From Mucilaginibacter paludis DSM 18603 (GTDB taxonomy: Bacteria; Bacteroidota; Bacteroidia; Sphingobacteriales; Sphingobacteriaceae): a stretch of DNA of 64,000 bases. The stretch lies in contig NZ_CM001403.1 in assembly GCF_000166195.2 (NCBI RefSeq), forward strand, positions 2,188,432 to 2,252,431, read 5' to 3'. The notes beneath the pieces were generated by a model, which was given only the letters and a program-made list of their open reading frames with translations, did no database searches and had not been told where the DNA came from. The number at the start of each line of letters is the position of its first letter. The first letter of the stretch is position 1. Shown piece by piece: positions 26,301 to 36,000 of this stretch. The position numbers were made by a program, and so were the translations under genes.

Positions 26301-26642
26301 GTTATCGGTTAATGCAAAATTGATTTGTACGGCTGATCCCAACCTCACTGTTATGCCCTCTTTTTTTGACGGCGCCATGCTGATCATCGTTGCCTCAACA
26401 CTATAAGGCCCGCCAATGCGCAGATTGGGCAGGTAGTAATGCCCGCCTTTATCGGTAGCAATTGCATATTTGGTGCCCGATGGCTGGTGAATTGCCGTTA
26501 CCGTAGCACCCGGCAAGGCCTGCCCTGCCGAGTCGGATACGGTACCGCTAAGGGTACCGCTTGTTTCCTGCGCGTGCGATGCCAATGGCAGTAGCAGCAC
26601 CAGGAAAAATACTATTTTCTGGAGTAGTTTATTTGATATCAT
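23397..26642 (-). CDS. Oar-like TonB-dependent outer-membrane receptor
   Basis: A 1081-residue receptor with a signal ending LASHAQ, a carboxypeptidase-regulatory beta-sandwich (about 28-110: SGTVSDSAGQALPGATVTA, DKGGHYYLPNLRIGG), then a plug (GGSNFRYNNVTIDGAINND, LDAIEDMQVYLAPYDVK, GGSVNAVTRSGTN) and a barrel ending QLGLRYTF, with a terminal aromatic suited to the assembly machinery. The plug wording is that of the Oar subgroup, not SusC. Oar proteins transport peptides or proteins in some species, including secretion of development signals in Myxococcus. It lies between the fasciclin lipoproteins and the IPT/NHL lipoprotein, 20 and 26 bp from its neighbours, and is therefore co-transcribed. 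It is the second TonB receptor of this locus. Confidence 0.93.
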   Translation of the reverse strand: MISNKLLQKIVFFLVLLLPLASHAQETSGTLSGTVSDSAGQALPGATVTAIHQPSGTKYAIATDKGGHYYLPNLRIGGPYSVEATMISMAPSKKEGITVRLGSAVQINFALTDNTKQLGEVVIKATKGGPRINNYGSGKNISAAQVKNMPTVARSITDITRLVPQASKDNSFGGSNFRYNNVTIDGAINNDAIGFSPSLGGQSGTSGMAGSSTRTNPISLDAIEDMQVYLAPYDVKIGNFTGGSVNAVTRSGTNTLSGSVYGFGRNAALTGNDRVGTLGKMNSDFYDYQTGLRVGFPIIKNKLFFFSNEEITHRQDPVQLMAGQAETSQILSLADARAISAASPFDAGTAGAFNTYAKSTKFFNRLDWNINDKNQLAIRNNTILSEATSMDRDQQDFRFSSMAYLQKNNQSSTVAELKSRLNNRLSGNVLVGYTMVNDSRDPLSDPSLPQVQIAGRTPGTTIYLGTDREASIFNMKQRTLELTANLNYNVGKNRFTIGTHNELYRITYGFVNGWNGRVDYNSIEDYLSNKPYRVRGAYNYADNSRDYILNHPGAQFNVNMYSLYLQDEISVSDQLKVIPGLRADITDLPDMPQLNDKIHSALADPYFGTTYSYTPLSRITNQFLNKVQLSPRIGFRYDWFGDQSLIFRGGAGLFTGRIPMAWLAYAYYNTGNSYGAVDQKADKKPFVPGSNPLSGGANGIGGFVQQNGTVISNSNSGQTQVDLIDNDFVMPQVLRGSLAADYTTSNQWKFTIEGIYTKNIKDVLFQQLNVQDNPTYFAYDKLHQQPIYSGTVDQRFSNIYLLSNTSRGYRYSLTGSIAKTIGDELQASVSYTYGQSKDLSNGVRNSMESNWQLNQSLVPNNPTLANSNFDIRNRIVSSISYNKAWAKAGRTNISLFFSAQSGSPFSYGIVNNSVQGLPQQVSLAYIPQRDEAIRFFQDNAISGTAVQQANAFNTYIDQDSYLSSRRGQFTERNKGRTPWNVQADLHLSHDIFINQEKKQVITITADIMNLTNLINKNWGIQYFSPNTFNSTASVGLTPVLFPPQQNAGGYPLYQFTTPGKPYSIDYYGSRTQAQLGLRYTF

Positions 26643-26662
26643 CTCTAATGTCTTATTTAAAA

Positions 26663-27655
26663 TTACTGTGTGATCTTGAGTACACCATCAATGGTATGCA
26701 GTACCCCGTTGCCCGTCAGTACGTCTTGTTTAGTCAATTGTACAGTTGTTGTATTGCCAGTGCCCTGGAGGCTGATGCCGGAAAAACTTCCCGGTTTAGT
26801 ATTATCCGGAATTAATTGTATTTTAACTAAATTACCATCCAACATGGCTTGCTGGCTTTGATTGCTGGTACCGGTACTGAGCACATAATCGTATATAAAC
26901 CGGCGTTCATTCACAATATGATACCTTATCAATGCCTTTAAGGTAGCCGGATCAGCCTGGTTAACGGCCGCTAAAGTTGGAAAACCGTACGCGATCATTG
27001 CTGCATTACCAGGCGCAAATACCGAATAGGGGCCACTACTGTTCAGTACATCTGTTAAGCCGGCCCGCTGGATAGCCTGGTAAAACAAACTCAGGTTTTT
27101 ATCGGATGCAATCGCATCGGTTATTTGCTGATAGGTATAAGGTTCCAGCACCCTGTTCACCACCTGGATCAAGCCGTTTGCAGCCGGAACGTTTTGAGCC
27201 AATACCGTTGAACCGTTAATAGTCAGCACGGTATCCGCCCCTTTTACCCAGTGTGTAACAAAAAGCTTCCCCCCGTTTGAAGAGCGGATTTCCTGGTTAA
27301 ATAAAAAAGGCAGTTTATTCAGTTCGTAATTGCCGTTAAGGATATGGTAATTCATAATGGCCGATATCCTTGCCGGCACTTCGCCTAAAATAGCTACCGT
27401 TGTAGGGTACCCGGCTTTTGTAAAAGCATCGTCTGACGGGGCAATTACTGTAAAAGGTCCTGGTTCAAACAATTTAGCACGTAGCCCGCTCACGCTAAGC
27501 CCCGTATTGAACAAGCTCAGGTTAAAATTATCAGCAATTACATTGCTGATTTTATTACTGCTATTGTCAGCCGTATTCGCCTGGTCTTTTTTACAACCGT
27601 ACAGGCACAAGTTGCAGGTAAGAATAGCCAGTAAAATATATTTAGAATTATTCAT
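26663..27655 (-). CDS. Fasciclin (FAS1) lipoprotein with two FAS1 domains, third of three
   Basis: The 330-residue protein has a lipobox (CLYGC, Cys21). Two FAS1 domains follow: about 38-170 (LFNTGLSVSGL, PGPFTVIAPSDDAF, YHILNG, ANGLIQVVNRVL) and about 175-328 (LFYQAIQRAGLTDVL, GPYSVFAPGNAAM, RYHIVNE, GNGVLHTIDGVL). These are the H1 and H2 motifs of the family. FAS1 domains mediate adhesion and bind proteins or glycans, and bacterial examples are often surface-exposed. It is the best-conserved of the three fasciclin proteins here and lies 34 bp after the preceding one and 20 bp before the Oar-like receptor gene. Confidence 0.92.
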   Translation of the reverse strand: MNNSKYILLAILTCNLCLYGCKKDQANTADNSSNKISNVIADNFNLSLFNTGLSVSGLRAKLFEPGPFTVIAPSDDAFTKAGYPTTVAILGEVPARISAIMNYHILNGNYELNKLPFLFNQEIRSSNGGKLFVTHWVKGADTVLTINGSTVLAQNVPAANGLIQVVNRVLEPYTYQQITDAIASDKNLSLFYQAIQRAGLTDVLNSSGPYSVFAPGNAAMIAYGFPTLAAVNQADPATLKALIRYHIVNERRFIYDYVLSTGTSNQSQQAMLDGNLVKIQLIPDNTKPGSFSGISLQGTGNTTTVQLTKQDVLTGNGVLHTIDGVLKITQ

Positions 27656-27689
27656 GGTTTCCAGTTAATTATTTATGGTTATCTATATG

Positions 27690-28946
27690 CTAAAACTTGA
27701 AATCCTTAGGAACAATAAAGTGGTCGACCACGTGGATGGGGCCCATCAGCGTATTGATATCCGATTCCACAATTTTGGCCGCCGGATGGCTGGATCCCGC
27801 TACTGCAACTGTTATGGCACCATTGCTTTTTCCAAAATCAAATGGCATAAGATAAGGAGGATAGGTACCACTGTAACCGGAGTTAACGAGTGTATAGCCG
27901 GACAAAACAGTATTGCTCAGATCATTAGAATAGAAATTATTTGATACCTGCTGGCCACCGCCATAATTGGGATCGTAATAAGCGAACATTACCCCCCAGC
28001 GATGGTACGCGATAAGCGTATCTGTTGCTAATCCGCCTATAACCGTATAGGTATTGTAATCAACCGTTGGGAGCGGGTTACGGTTATTCAGGTTCATCAC
28101 ATCATCAACCGTTTGATAGCCTGCCGCATGAAAAACAGCATCCGGAATGGCAAATACCGAAGTATATATAGCGATGTTATTGGTATAATCAGGAGCAAGG
28201 CCTTGCGTAAAATCACGAAAGATTATCCCCTCGCTAACTACGGTGTATAGCGAATCATTACGCTGGTTTAATGCAAGGTACATTCCAAAGCGGCCATCAT
28301 CCTGTAAGGCCTGCAATATGGTTTTCGTTGGCTTGTGCAATACATGGTCTATCGGCCAGATCGATCCGTCTTTAGCCTGTACGGGCGATGATTGGCCTGC
28401 CGTTTTACCATTGATGAATAATACGCCGTCGGTTAATTTAAGATACTGTAAATAATAGTAGGGATCCTTAACCGTTGCCCCATATACTGCCGGGTTCACC
28501 GTAAGGTATGGGTTTTGCAGAAGCGTTCTACATTTTAAATTCTCTTTTCTGTCCTTGATATCCTGTGTGCTAATATTTGTATTTATCGTATGATAGAGCA
28601 AAATACTATCCAGCAGGGCAGGTGATGTTTTGTTGATCACATCCAATGTTAATCCGTCTGCTGTAAAGGCAGCATCGGTGGGTACCAGTAAGGTGAAAGG
28701 GACTTTATTTCCTTGTGCTTTGAGGATACTATCCATATCACTACGCTTCCAGGCAGTTTTGAACAAAGTATAGGGAGAAGCAGCAAGGGCATCTTTCAGC
28801 GTAAGGTTAATATTTTGATACGGAACCGCTTGCCCTTCGGGCACAGGCATAAATTCGGCTTTTCTGCATGCGGGCAGAAATAACAGCAGCAAGCAGAAAG
28901 AAAGTAGCCCGCTGGTAATTATAGTGGGTAATTTTATAGGTTTCAT
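27690..28946 (-). CDS. Fasciclin-like lipoprotein, second of three, diverged
   Basis: The 418-residue lipoprotein (lipobox FLPAC, Cys27) carries one recognisable FAS1 domain (about 50-200: LFKTAWKRSDMDSIL, PFTLLVPTDAAFTADG, LLYHTINTN, WPIDHVLHKP). A second, strongly diverged one follows (about 205-415), ending GPIHVVDHFIVP where the usual H2 motif should be. The region between holds unusual Tyr- and Asn-rich loops (YDPNYGGGQQVSNNFYSND). Placed between two other fasciclin genes with 26 and 34 bp gaps. The divergence suggests a different binding partner from its neighbours. Confidence 0.85.
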   Translation of the reverse strand: MKPIKLPTIITSGLLSFCLLLLFLPACRKAEFMPVPEGQAVPYQNINLTLKDALAASPYTLFKTAWKRSDMDSILKAQGNKVPFTLLVPTDAAFTADGLTLDVINKTSPALLDSILLYHTINTNISTQDIKDRKENLKCRTLLQNPYLTVNPAVYGATVKDPYYYLQYLKLTDGVLFINGKTAGQSSPVQAKDGSIWPIDHVLHKPTKTILQALQDDGRFGMYLALNQRNDSLYTVVSEGIIFRDFTQGLAPDYTNNIAIYTSVFAIPDAVFHAAGYQTVDDVMNLNNRNPLPTVDYNTYTVIGGLATDTLIAYHRWGVMFAYYDPNYGGGQQVSNNFYSNDLSNTVLSGYTLVNSGYSGTYPPYLMPFDFGKSNGAITVAVAGSSHPAAKIVESDINTLMGPIHVVDHFIVPKDFKF

Positions 28947-28972
28947 TTTTGAAATACTTTAGGTAGTGTCAG

Positions 28973-30061
28973 TTATTTTAAGGCTTGCACGGGTAGCAGC
29001 AACAATCCTTGTATATCATGTACCAGTCCGTTATCGGTTAAATTATCGGTTAAAGCGGGTAACAAACCAGCTGCGCCGGGATAATTATCATAGGGATAAT
29101 TGATGGGTGTTCTCAAATTCATGGAATAGGTTACATCCGCAGTGAAGTAATCCCTGGTTGTGCTGACCACCTGATACCAGCTGTCGCCGGTTATATGGCC
29201 AACATAGGCGGGTTCGCTGTTGATAATATAGAACACATTAATATCCGAGATAAAATAATGCTTCTTATTGATGATATACCCGCCAAAGAGCCGTCTACCC
29301 GAATAGACTGCCGTGTCTAAAGCCATAATAGAGGCTGCCGTGATGTTCTGGGCCTCAAATACATTATTTTGAGGAGCAAAAACGGTAAATGGCCCGGTTG
29401 TATTAAGTTGACTCCATAAACCAAACTTTTTTAAACCGCTCACAAAAATGCTGTATTGCGGGCGGCTGGCCAGCCAGTCTTGCACGGTGCTCCTGGGCGT
29501 ATATTTCATCACTTTATTTATTACCTGGATGATGCCGTTAGCAATATTGACATCTTTACGTGTAACGGATGAACCATTGAAATAAAGATTGTTAGCCGGA
29601 TATTGGCTATTTCCGGGGATATAGCCTGCTAAAGAGGCGTACACTTCAGTTCCAGCTAAGGTTTGATAACGGATATCTACGCCGTTAACCGGAATATCAC
29701 TAAATAACAACCGTTGAGTTAAAACATGACGCTGGATCATGCCTTTAAGGCTATCTGAGTTCATTTTATCAAAATCAGAAGGCTTGGTGATACCCAGTTG
29801 CTGAAATGCCGAATTACTAGGTACCAGTATAGTAAATGGCCCTTGTCCGTTTAAAACGTCGGCCATGCCAGCTTTTTGGATAGCGGCATAAAACAAGGTC
29901 ATGTCATAGTTATTCCTGATAAAATCGGCCCCCAGCCTAAGGTTTTCGTTCTCTTTGGTAATTTGAAGGTCATCGTGTTTACACGAGTTCAGTAACATCA
30001 GCATGAATGCCGGGATCAACAGCAATATATTTTTTATAAATTTTTTCCTTTTCATGAGCAT
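28973..30061 (-). CDS. Fasciclin lipoprotein, first of three
   Basis: A 362-residue lipoprotein (lipobox LLNSC, Cys27). The first FAS1 domain (about 40-195) is clear: LFYAAIQKAGMADVLNGQG, PFTILVPSNSAFQQLG, QRHVLTQ and ANGIIQVINKVM. The second (about 200-360) begins normally (FVSGLKKFGLWSQL, GPFTVFAPQNNVFE) and contains a long loop before the final NGLVHDIQGLLLL. It lies 25 bp after the second DUF4397-like gene and 26 bp before the next fasciclin gene. The three fasciclin proteins are far apart in sequence, so this is an old expansion and not a recent tandem duplication. Confidence 0.9.
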   Translation of the reverse strand: MLMKRKKFIKNILLLIPAFMLMLLNSCKHDDLQITKENENLRLGADFIRNNYDMTLFYAAIQKAGMADVLNGQGPFTILVPSNSAFQQLGITKPSDFDKMNSDSLKGMIQRHVLTQRLLFSDIPVNGVDIRYQTLAGTEVYASLAGYIPGNSQYPANNLYFNGSSVTRKDVNIANGIIQVINKVMKYTPRSTVQDWLASRPQYSIFVSGLKKFGLWSQLNTTGPFTVFAPQNNVFEAQNITAASIMALDTAVYSGRRLFGGYIINKKHYFISDINVFYIINSEPAYVGHITGDSWYQVVSTTRDYFTADVTYSMNLRTPINYPYDNYPGAAGLLPALTDNLTDNGLVHDIQGLLLLPVQALK

Positions 30062-30086
30062 CGACTATTTGTTGTCTGATCTGTTA

Positions 30087-31283
30087 TTAATAGGTTGGCG
30101 GCGCATATTTGCGTTGTATGGTGGTGAGATACACATTACCATTTACAATCTCGATAGTGTTCACCGTGGCAAACGAGCGCAGATTATATTTTCCGGATGG
30201 AATGTTAACGATCATGTTGGGCAGCAGGGCGGCGTTATCATTACCGGGAACCCTGGTTTTGCCGGTAAGAATACAATTTATAGGCGCCCAGTTACTATCG
30301 GTATGCACCTCAAAAGGATAATAAGGGTTGTTTGAAGGGTTAAAACCCGGTGCCATCAAATCAATATGCTGCCATATACCGGTAACGATGCCGTTGGAAC
30401 TGCCGTCTGCAAATAAGGGAAAGCTATAGTAGGGATTAACTGCCGGACTCTCAGAATTACGTGTGAGGTTGCCCATATATTTTTGCGTATAAGCAGGCAA
30501 GGGGTCATTGATTGACAGGCTGGTTTTATACAGGGTGTAAAAAATATTCATCTCATCTTTTATACCATCCTGCAATGCTCCGGAAGCTGCATAAGAAGTT
30601 TTTAAACTACTGTTTGCCTGCTGAAAGCCCTTGGCGCTCATGTTATAAAAATTAATATAGACCAATGAATCTGATAGGGATAGTTTTTGAAAGTTTTCCT
30701 GACGGAGATAGATGCCGTTTTTTTTGCTGACGAAATCTTTTTGTAACACATGAAGCGTATAGATCTCTTTAGCATCAAGCGTAATCGTAGTGTCGATAAG
30801 TACACTGCGTTTTAACTTAGACTCCAGATTAAAAAACGGCGTGTTATTAACCGGCCGGAACATAAACACAATGCGGTGTTTTCCGGAAGGGATCTGCGCC
30901 CAGCTACTCAAATCAAAACCGTTTAGTATCGGGCCAACCAATACATCCTCTTTACCCGGATATTCCGGATTTTTATACGAGATGCTTGTACCTACGTGCG
31001 AAGGATAAGGCGGTGCGTAGGGCTCGCGCTGATCGAGAAAATCACCTGTTATTGCGGCGCTCACCGGGATGTTATTCTGATCCATTTGCGGATCGATCAG
31101 CATCGCAAGGAAGGGTACCGGCTCGTCCTTATTTTCCAGGGAAATGGTATAGTTGAGGTTGTTGAATACTCTTAAGTAAGCAGGGTCGTCTATCTTGGCA
31201 TAATTAACTTTGCTGCACCCTGTAGCAAACAACAATAGGGATAAGCCGCATAAAAAAATGTTTTGTAATTTAAACTTTAACAT
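30087..31283 (-). CDS. Lipoprotein, second DUF4397-like gene of the fasciclin locus
   Basis: I start at the ATG at 31283, giving 398 residues; a start 27 bp upstream would overlap the previous gene. The lipobox is LFATGC. Then come beta-rich segments reminiscent of DUF4397-type repeats: an initial YLRVFNNLNYTISL strand pair, PSGKHRIVFMFRP, VYINFYNMSAKG and the closing NIPSGKYNLRSFATVNTIEI. The assignment is weak and the family is best called unknown. In Bacteroidota such beta-sandwich lipoproteins often sit in surface complexes. It is 7 bp from the gene before and 25 bp from the first fasciclin gene. Confidence 0.7.
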   Translation of the reverse strand: MLKFKLQNIFLCGLSLLLFATGCSKVNYAKIDDPAYLRVFNNLNYTISLENKDEPVPFLAMLIDPQMDQNNIPVSAAITGDFLDQREPYAPPYPSHVGTSISYKNPEYPGKEDVLVGPILNGFDLSSWAQIPSGKHRIVFMFRPVNNTPFFNLESKLKRSVLIDTTITLDAKEIYTLHVLQKDFVSKKNGIYLRQENFQKLSLSDSLVYINFYNMSAKGFQQANSSLKTSYAASGALQDGIKDEMNIFYTLYKTSLSINDPLPAYTQKYMGNLTRNSESPAVNPYYSFPLFADGSSNGIVTGIWQHIDLMAPGFNPSNNPYYPFEVHTDSNWAPINCILTGKTRVPGNDNAALLPNMIVNIPSGKYNLRSFATVNTIEIVNGNVYLTTIQRKYAPPTY

Positions 31284-31290
31284 ATTATAG

Positions 31291-33012
31291 CTATTTACTG
31301 TGTTTAACAATGATCATTTTTGCTTTGGCCTGCGCGGCAGCTGATGGCAGGGTGCTTCCCACCAGCGCGATGCTATAAAAACCGGGTTCGTGATTGGGCA
31401 GGTTTCCATTGGCATATAAAGAAGGCCTGGCAATTAAAGCCTGACCTGTTAACACCGGGATATCAGTAGCCCAGCTGCCCGGAACTACCGATGGCGAGGA
31501 ACGGAATGCCATAATCTGGTAAGGTTTAGCATCGTAATTTGCCCTGATATAAGGAAACTCGATTGGAAAAATACCTGGCCTTAAATTGGTGACAGCCGCT
31601 GTATTGAAGCCAAAAACACTATTGAAATTTTGGGCGTTATCGGTAGTCAATGTGAGATAAGGGAAATCCTGGCAAAGGTTAAGGAAACGCATGCTGAAAG
31701 AAAACGCATCGGAGTTGCGTGTATATGTTGCATCATCAGTCGCATTACCCACCAGGGTTCCGCTTAAATCGTTGGCTAACGCGCTGATTACTGGTTTGCC
31801 GTTAGCATCCGGAAATACCCAAAGGGTAAAATTGGTATTGGCATCCAATGATAAAGTAGTACTGGCCAGCACCGCGCCCGAGCCATCTGTAGCCTGAATA
31901 GTGTACTTGCCGATAAAAAAGACGCTATAGTCCGTATAACCGGTATAGGCTATGGGCCCACCTAAAACCTGCCCGTTAACGGTTACTTTTATGCCGTTGA
32001 GATTGGGCATGGCGTTAACAGCCTGCAGCCGGGCATAAGCTAAATTTACAGGCTCCGCAACATCACTGATGATAAAAAAACTATTTTGATAGGCTGTTGT
32101 GGTTTCATCTGTAGAGGTGCCGGGCGTAGGAACCTTATACTGCTTAGGCGTTACAACTATAGTATATACACCTCCGGGCGCATAAGTTTTAATAGGTGAG
32201 TATGTTAAACTGGTATGATAAATAGTGGAGGCAACAGGTTCTAATACCACATCGCCCGAAGTGAGTTTACCGTTGCCCGGAACCTGTACGCCCTGATCTG
32301 TCAATACCTTAAATTGTGCTGTACAATAAGGCAGATCGATATAAGCAGAGTAATTGCCGGGGGTAATATTACTGGTTTGGCTGCTTACAGGGGTACCATC
32401 TGCCCAGGTGAGTGTAAGGGGAGATACCAAATTCCCCATCCTCGGATCATCATTAACCTTACCGGCCAGATTCAAGATCCTTACCTTAAAATGCGATTGA
32501 TCTGTCGCGGCAGCTATTGATCTTGGTATTTTAATCAATTTAGGCAAGTTAGTAACCTGGGCGTAAGCTGTTGTGGGAAGCAAATAATAATCGAACGCTT
32601 GCTGGCTGTCTTCCTGCACCGTTAATGCCAACGGATCGTTACTGTTGCTCTGATACTCTCTATGCTCCACCATAACGCTGGCGGTGCCGTTGGTTAAAAA
32701 ACTTTGTGGAATAGACCACGTTGTACCAAGCCGCCCATTGTCAGGGAAATATTTAGTACCGGGGTATTGCCCTGCTGTAGCGCCCTGTGGGTCTCTTACT
32801 ACATAATTGGTTAACGTGTCCCCGTTAATTTGAAGCTGATTATAGCCGGCCAGGTTTACTATCCTAACGGTTGAATTTTTACGCGTATCGGTTACGTTGC
32901 GGTTATCGGCAATAAGGTTTTGCTTGTCTTTTTTACAAGCGCTAAAGGCCAGCAGCAAAAACAAACCAAGCACTGCCGCTAAGCTGCTTAAATGTTTATT
33001 CAGTTCTTTCAT
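31291..33012 (-). CDS. DUF4397-containing lipoprotein, first after the TonB receptor
   Basis: The 573-residue protein has a lipobox (AFSAC, Cys26). It consists of several beta-sandwich units: STVRIVNLAGYNQLQING (about 48), FKVRILNLAGKVNDD (about 165), and a clear DUF4397-type stretch YARLQAVNAMPNLNGIKVTV followed by GKYTIQATDG and NFTLWVFPDANGKP (about 330-420). The last part (MRFLNLCQDFPYLTL) may be another copy. DUF4397 proteins are extracytoplasmic with no proven activity. It occupies the position right after a TonB receptor (2 bp gap) where SusD lids occur in SusCD loci, but shows no SusD tetratricopeptide signature. I infer a surface partner of that receptor. Confidence 0.8.
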   Translation of the reverse strand: MKELNKHLSSLAAVLGLFLLLAFSACKKDKQNLIADNRNVTDTRKNSTVRIVNLAGYNQLQINGDTLTNYVVRDPQGATAGQYPGTKYFPDNGRLGTTWSIPQSFLTNGTASVMVEHREYQSNSNDPLALTVQEDSQQAFDYYLLPTTAYAQVTNLPKLIKIPRSIAAATDQSHFKVRILNLAGKVNDDPRMGNLVSPLTLTWADGTPVSSQTSNITPGNYSAYIDLPYCTAQFKVLTDQGVQVPGNGKLTSGDVVLEPVASTIYHTSLTYSPIKTYAPGGVYTIVVTPKQYKVPTPGTSTDETTTAYQNSFFIISDVAEPVNLAYARLQAVNAMPNLNGIKVTVNGQVLGGPIAYTGYTDYSVFFIGKYTIQATDGSGAVLASTTLSLDANTNFTLWVFPDANGKPVISALANDLSGTLVGNATDDATYTRNSDAFSFSMRFLNLCQDFPYLTLTTDNAQNFNSVFGFNTAAVTNLRPGIFPIEFPYIRANYDAKPYQIMAFRSSPSVVPGSWATDIPVLTGQALIARPSLYANGNLPNHEPGFYSIALVGSTLPSAAAQAKAKMIIVKHSK

Positions 33013-33014
33013 GG

Positions 33015-36000
33015 TTATAATAAATTATAGGTAAACCCCATCATGATTTCGCTACCACGCTGATAGCTCCGGTTAACATATTCGTTACCGTACCATTTAC
33101 CACCGGTTCCGGGGTTGGCATATACCGTTTTCACGTCGGGGTTCAGCATGTTTTTGAAGTATCCCTTAAACAGAATTTTCCGGGTTAAGCGCTGGCTGAA
33201 CACAAAGTCGAGCACGGGCACAGGGCGGGTATAAAGGTCGGGCTCACCGGTAAGATTGATCTGTACCAACCGCTCGCCAACCATATTGAAAGTACCTGTT
33301 AAGCTTGTGCCCGAACGTTTATTGTCATAATTTAACCAACCATTTACGGAATATGGTGCTTGTTCAAATAAAGGACTATTATCCGGCGAATGCCTGTCAA
33401 GCGAACGGTTTGCTTGCAGGCGGGCCGCCGATTTTTTGATATCGCTTTGCGCCAGCATCAGGTTAGAGCCGATGAACAGGTTTTTAAGCGGATCCCAAAC
33501 TTTGCCCAGATCTTTTACAATTTCCAGTTCTATGCCCCATACCTTACCAATATTCGGATCATTTTCAAACCGGATAGTGGGGTATTCGGGATAGGTGGCC
33601 GCCAGGCCATTAGTTTGCAAACTGAATACTTTATATAACTGATTTTTAATTCGCTTGCCAAATACGGACACCGCTATTACTTCTCCGGGATTAGGGAAAT
33701 ATTCCCAGCGGAAATCATAGTTCTGGGTAGACTGGTTAATCAGGCTGGGGTTTCCAACTACCAAACCTCCCTGAATGGCATCAAACTCAAACACATTAGT
33801 GATCTCTCTTAATTCGGGCCTGGCCAGCGTGGTATTGTACCCTGCCCTGAAATTCATATTCTCCTTGTAGTTATAAGTCATGTTCAGCGCATAATAAGGC
33901 TTGTAACCTACCTTATAAACCGAATTGGGGCTGGTGAGCGATAAGGGTATCCGCGTTCCGTTAGCTCCCGGCGTGGTAAGCGCCGGATCAAGGAAAACGC
34001 CCGAAGTATCAACTGCGGATTGAATATTGGTTGATTCAAAGCGGACACCGCCGGTAAGCCTGATATCTTTGGTCAGTTTCAGATCGAGCATACCATAAGC
34101 TGCTTTGGTTTCAAAAAAGCCGGTATAATTATTGGGCGATTTTTGGCTGTTATACAAAAAGCCTCCTATCGGCGCGGCCCCTTCGCCTGTGCCCGAAGCC
34201 ATGGGATGGATGCCGACAATGTCGGAACTTACCAAACGGTTCAGGTTTCCCTCCACTGTATATAGCGGTAGAGCCCCGTTAGATGAAAAGTTAGACCCCG
34301 GCAAAAAAAGAACATTCTCTGTAAATACCCTGTCGCGGTTCAGGTAGTTAAAGCCGGTTTTAAATTCCTGCTTCTGGCCTAAAAATTTAAAAGGAAAACT
34401 CAGGTCTGCTTTGTAGTTATAATTGGTTTCATCCAGTTTGCGGTATCTGCGCCCGTTAGGCTCCGCCTGGATAATCCCATAAGCACCAAAGCCGTTAACG
34501 TATCCGGAAGAAAGCGCATAAAGGTGGTTTGTATAGGCCTGGTTGGGTGCAGTATTCTGCGGGCCTACAACCGGGTTGTTATAATTCCCCCCGCCATTTG
34601 GCGTATAATCGGCAAGTGAAACAAAACGATAGTCCGGATCATTTTGACCGGCTTTTGACGAGGCCACATTATAACTTAGCTTTGGTGAGTATTCGCCTTT
34701 TAAAAACTTATGCTCCCCCTGCAAATTGAAAGTATTTAAGGTGCGGTAGGATTGCTTTAACGAGTAAATTGTACTTTTTACCTCCCCGGGCAGGCCGGTA
34801 TAATCATATCTCCCGTTCAAATTGGTGGCCTGCGTTTCGCCGCCCCAGCTGCCCAGGTATTGTACGCTGATCTCATTCCGGGCATCAAAACGATAGGTTA
34901 AGCCCAAAAGGCCGCCATAATTTAAAGTTTCTGTACCTGTATTTTCCTTATACGTTAGGTATTTACCCATGTATAAATTATTGGGGGTAATATAATTGGG
35001 GATATTACGCGGGCTGTAAACCTGCGGATTACCGGTGATCACACCCTGGTAAATACTATATTGCTGAACATCCCCGCCATAAATATCTGTTGTACGGCGA
35101 TAGTAATTGACACCTGCGATGACACCTATTTTATGCTTCTTAAATACGGTATAGTTGTTACCGAACGTGGCCGAATACAATTGGTTAAGCGGCGTAGCTT
35201 TATAGCTGGTTGTTAACACCGGGTCAAACCCCTGCATAATATTATTGATCCTGCTAACTTCCTGCTTTACAGCTGGGCTATAACCACTATTGGCTATCAT
35301 GCGCTGTATTTGCGGCAAGCCGCCCTTATATTGGTTAGCAAGGTTCAGGAAGTCGGGCGAAAGATCTTTCTTATTGATTTTATTGGCCAGGAAGCCCATA
35401 TCGCTATTGTAAAAGCTATTGTGCATGCCGCCGATACCGATGTTGGAATTAAAACCGGATTGAACAACAATATCCAATACCATACTATCCGGAACCGACT
35501 TGGTTTTCAATTCAACAATGCCGGCTGCCGCGTCGGCAGGCTTATCTGATGATACCGTTTTATAGATGGTGATATTATCGAGCAACGATGCCGGTACAAG
35601 GTCTAAAGGGATGGCGCTCCGGTCCGGATCGGAAGAGGCCAGGCGAATACCGTTTAATTGCGCAATTACGCTTCGGTCGCCCAAACCGCGGATGGCCACA
35701 TATTTATCATCGGTAACGGTAACGCCTGCTACACGCTGCAATGCCTGTGTTGTTGTTATGCTGGCAGTGCGCTCAATTTGTGCCGCAGATATGGCATCCT
35801 GTATGGTTGCAGATTTTTTACGCTCATTAAGTACCGAAATTTCCGTATTGGTCCTTCTTCGTGCCTGCACAGCTACCTCGAGCAGTTGTTTCGCTTCGGC
35901 CTTCAGGCTAATCTTAATGTCGCCGCTATGCGCGTTAACCTTGATTTCCTGAGTTTGATATCCAATGTAGGATACAACAAGTGTGGCGCCCTCCGTAGGT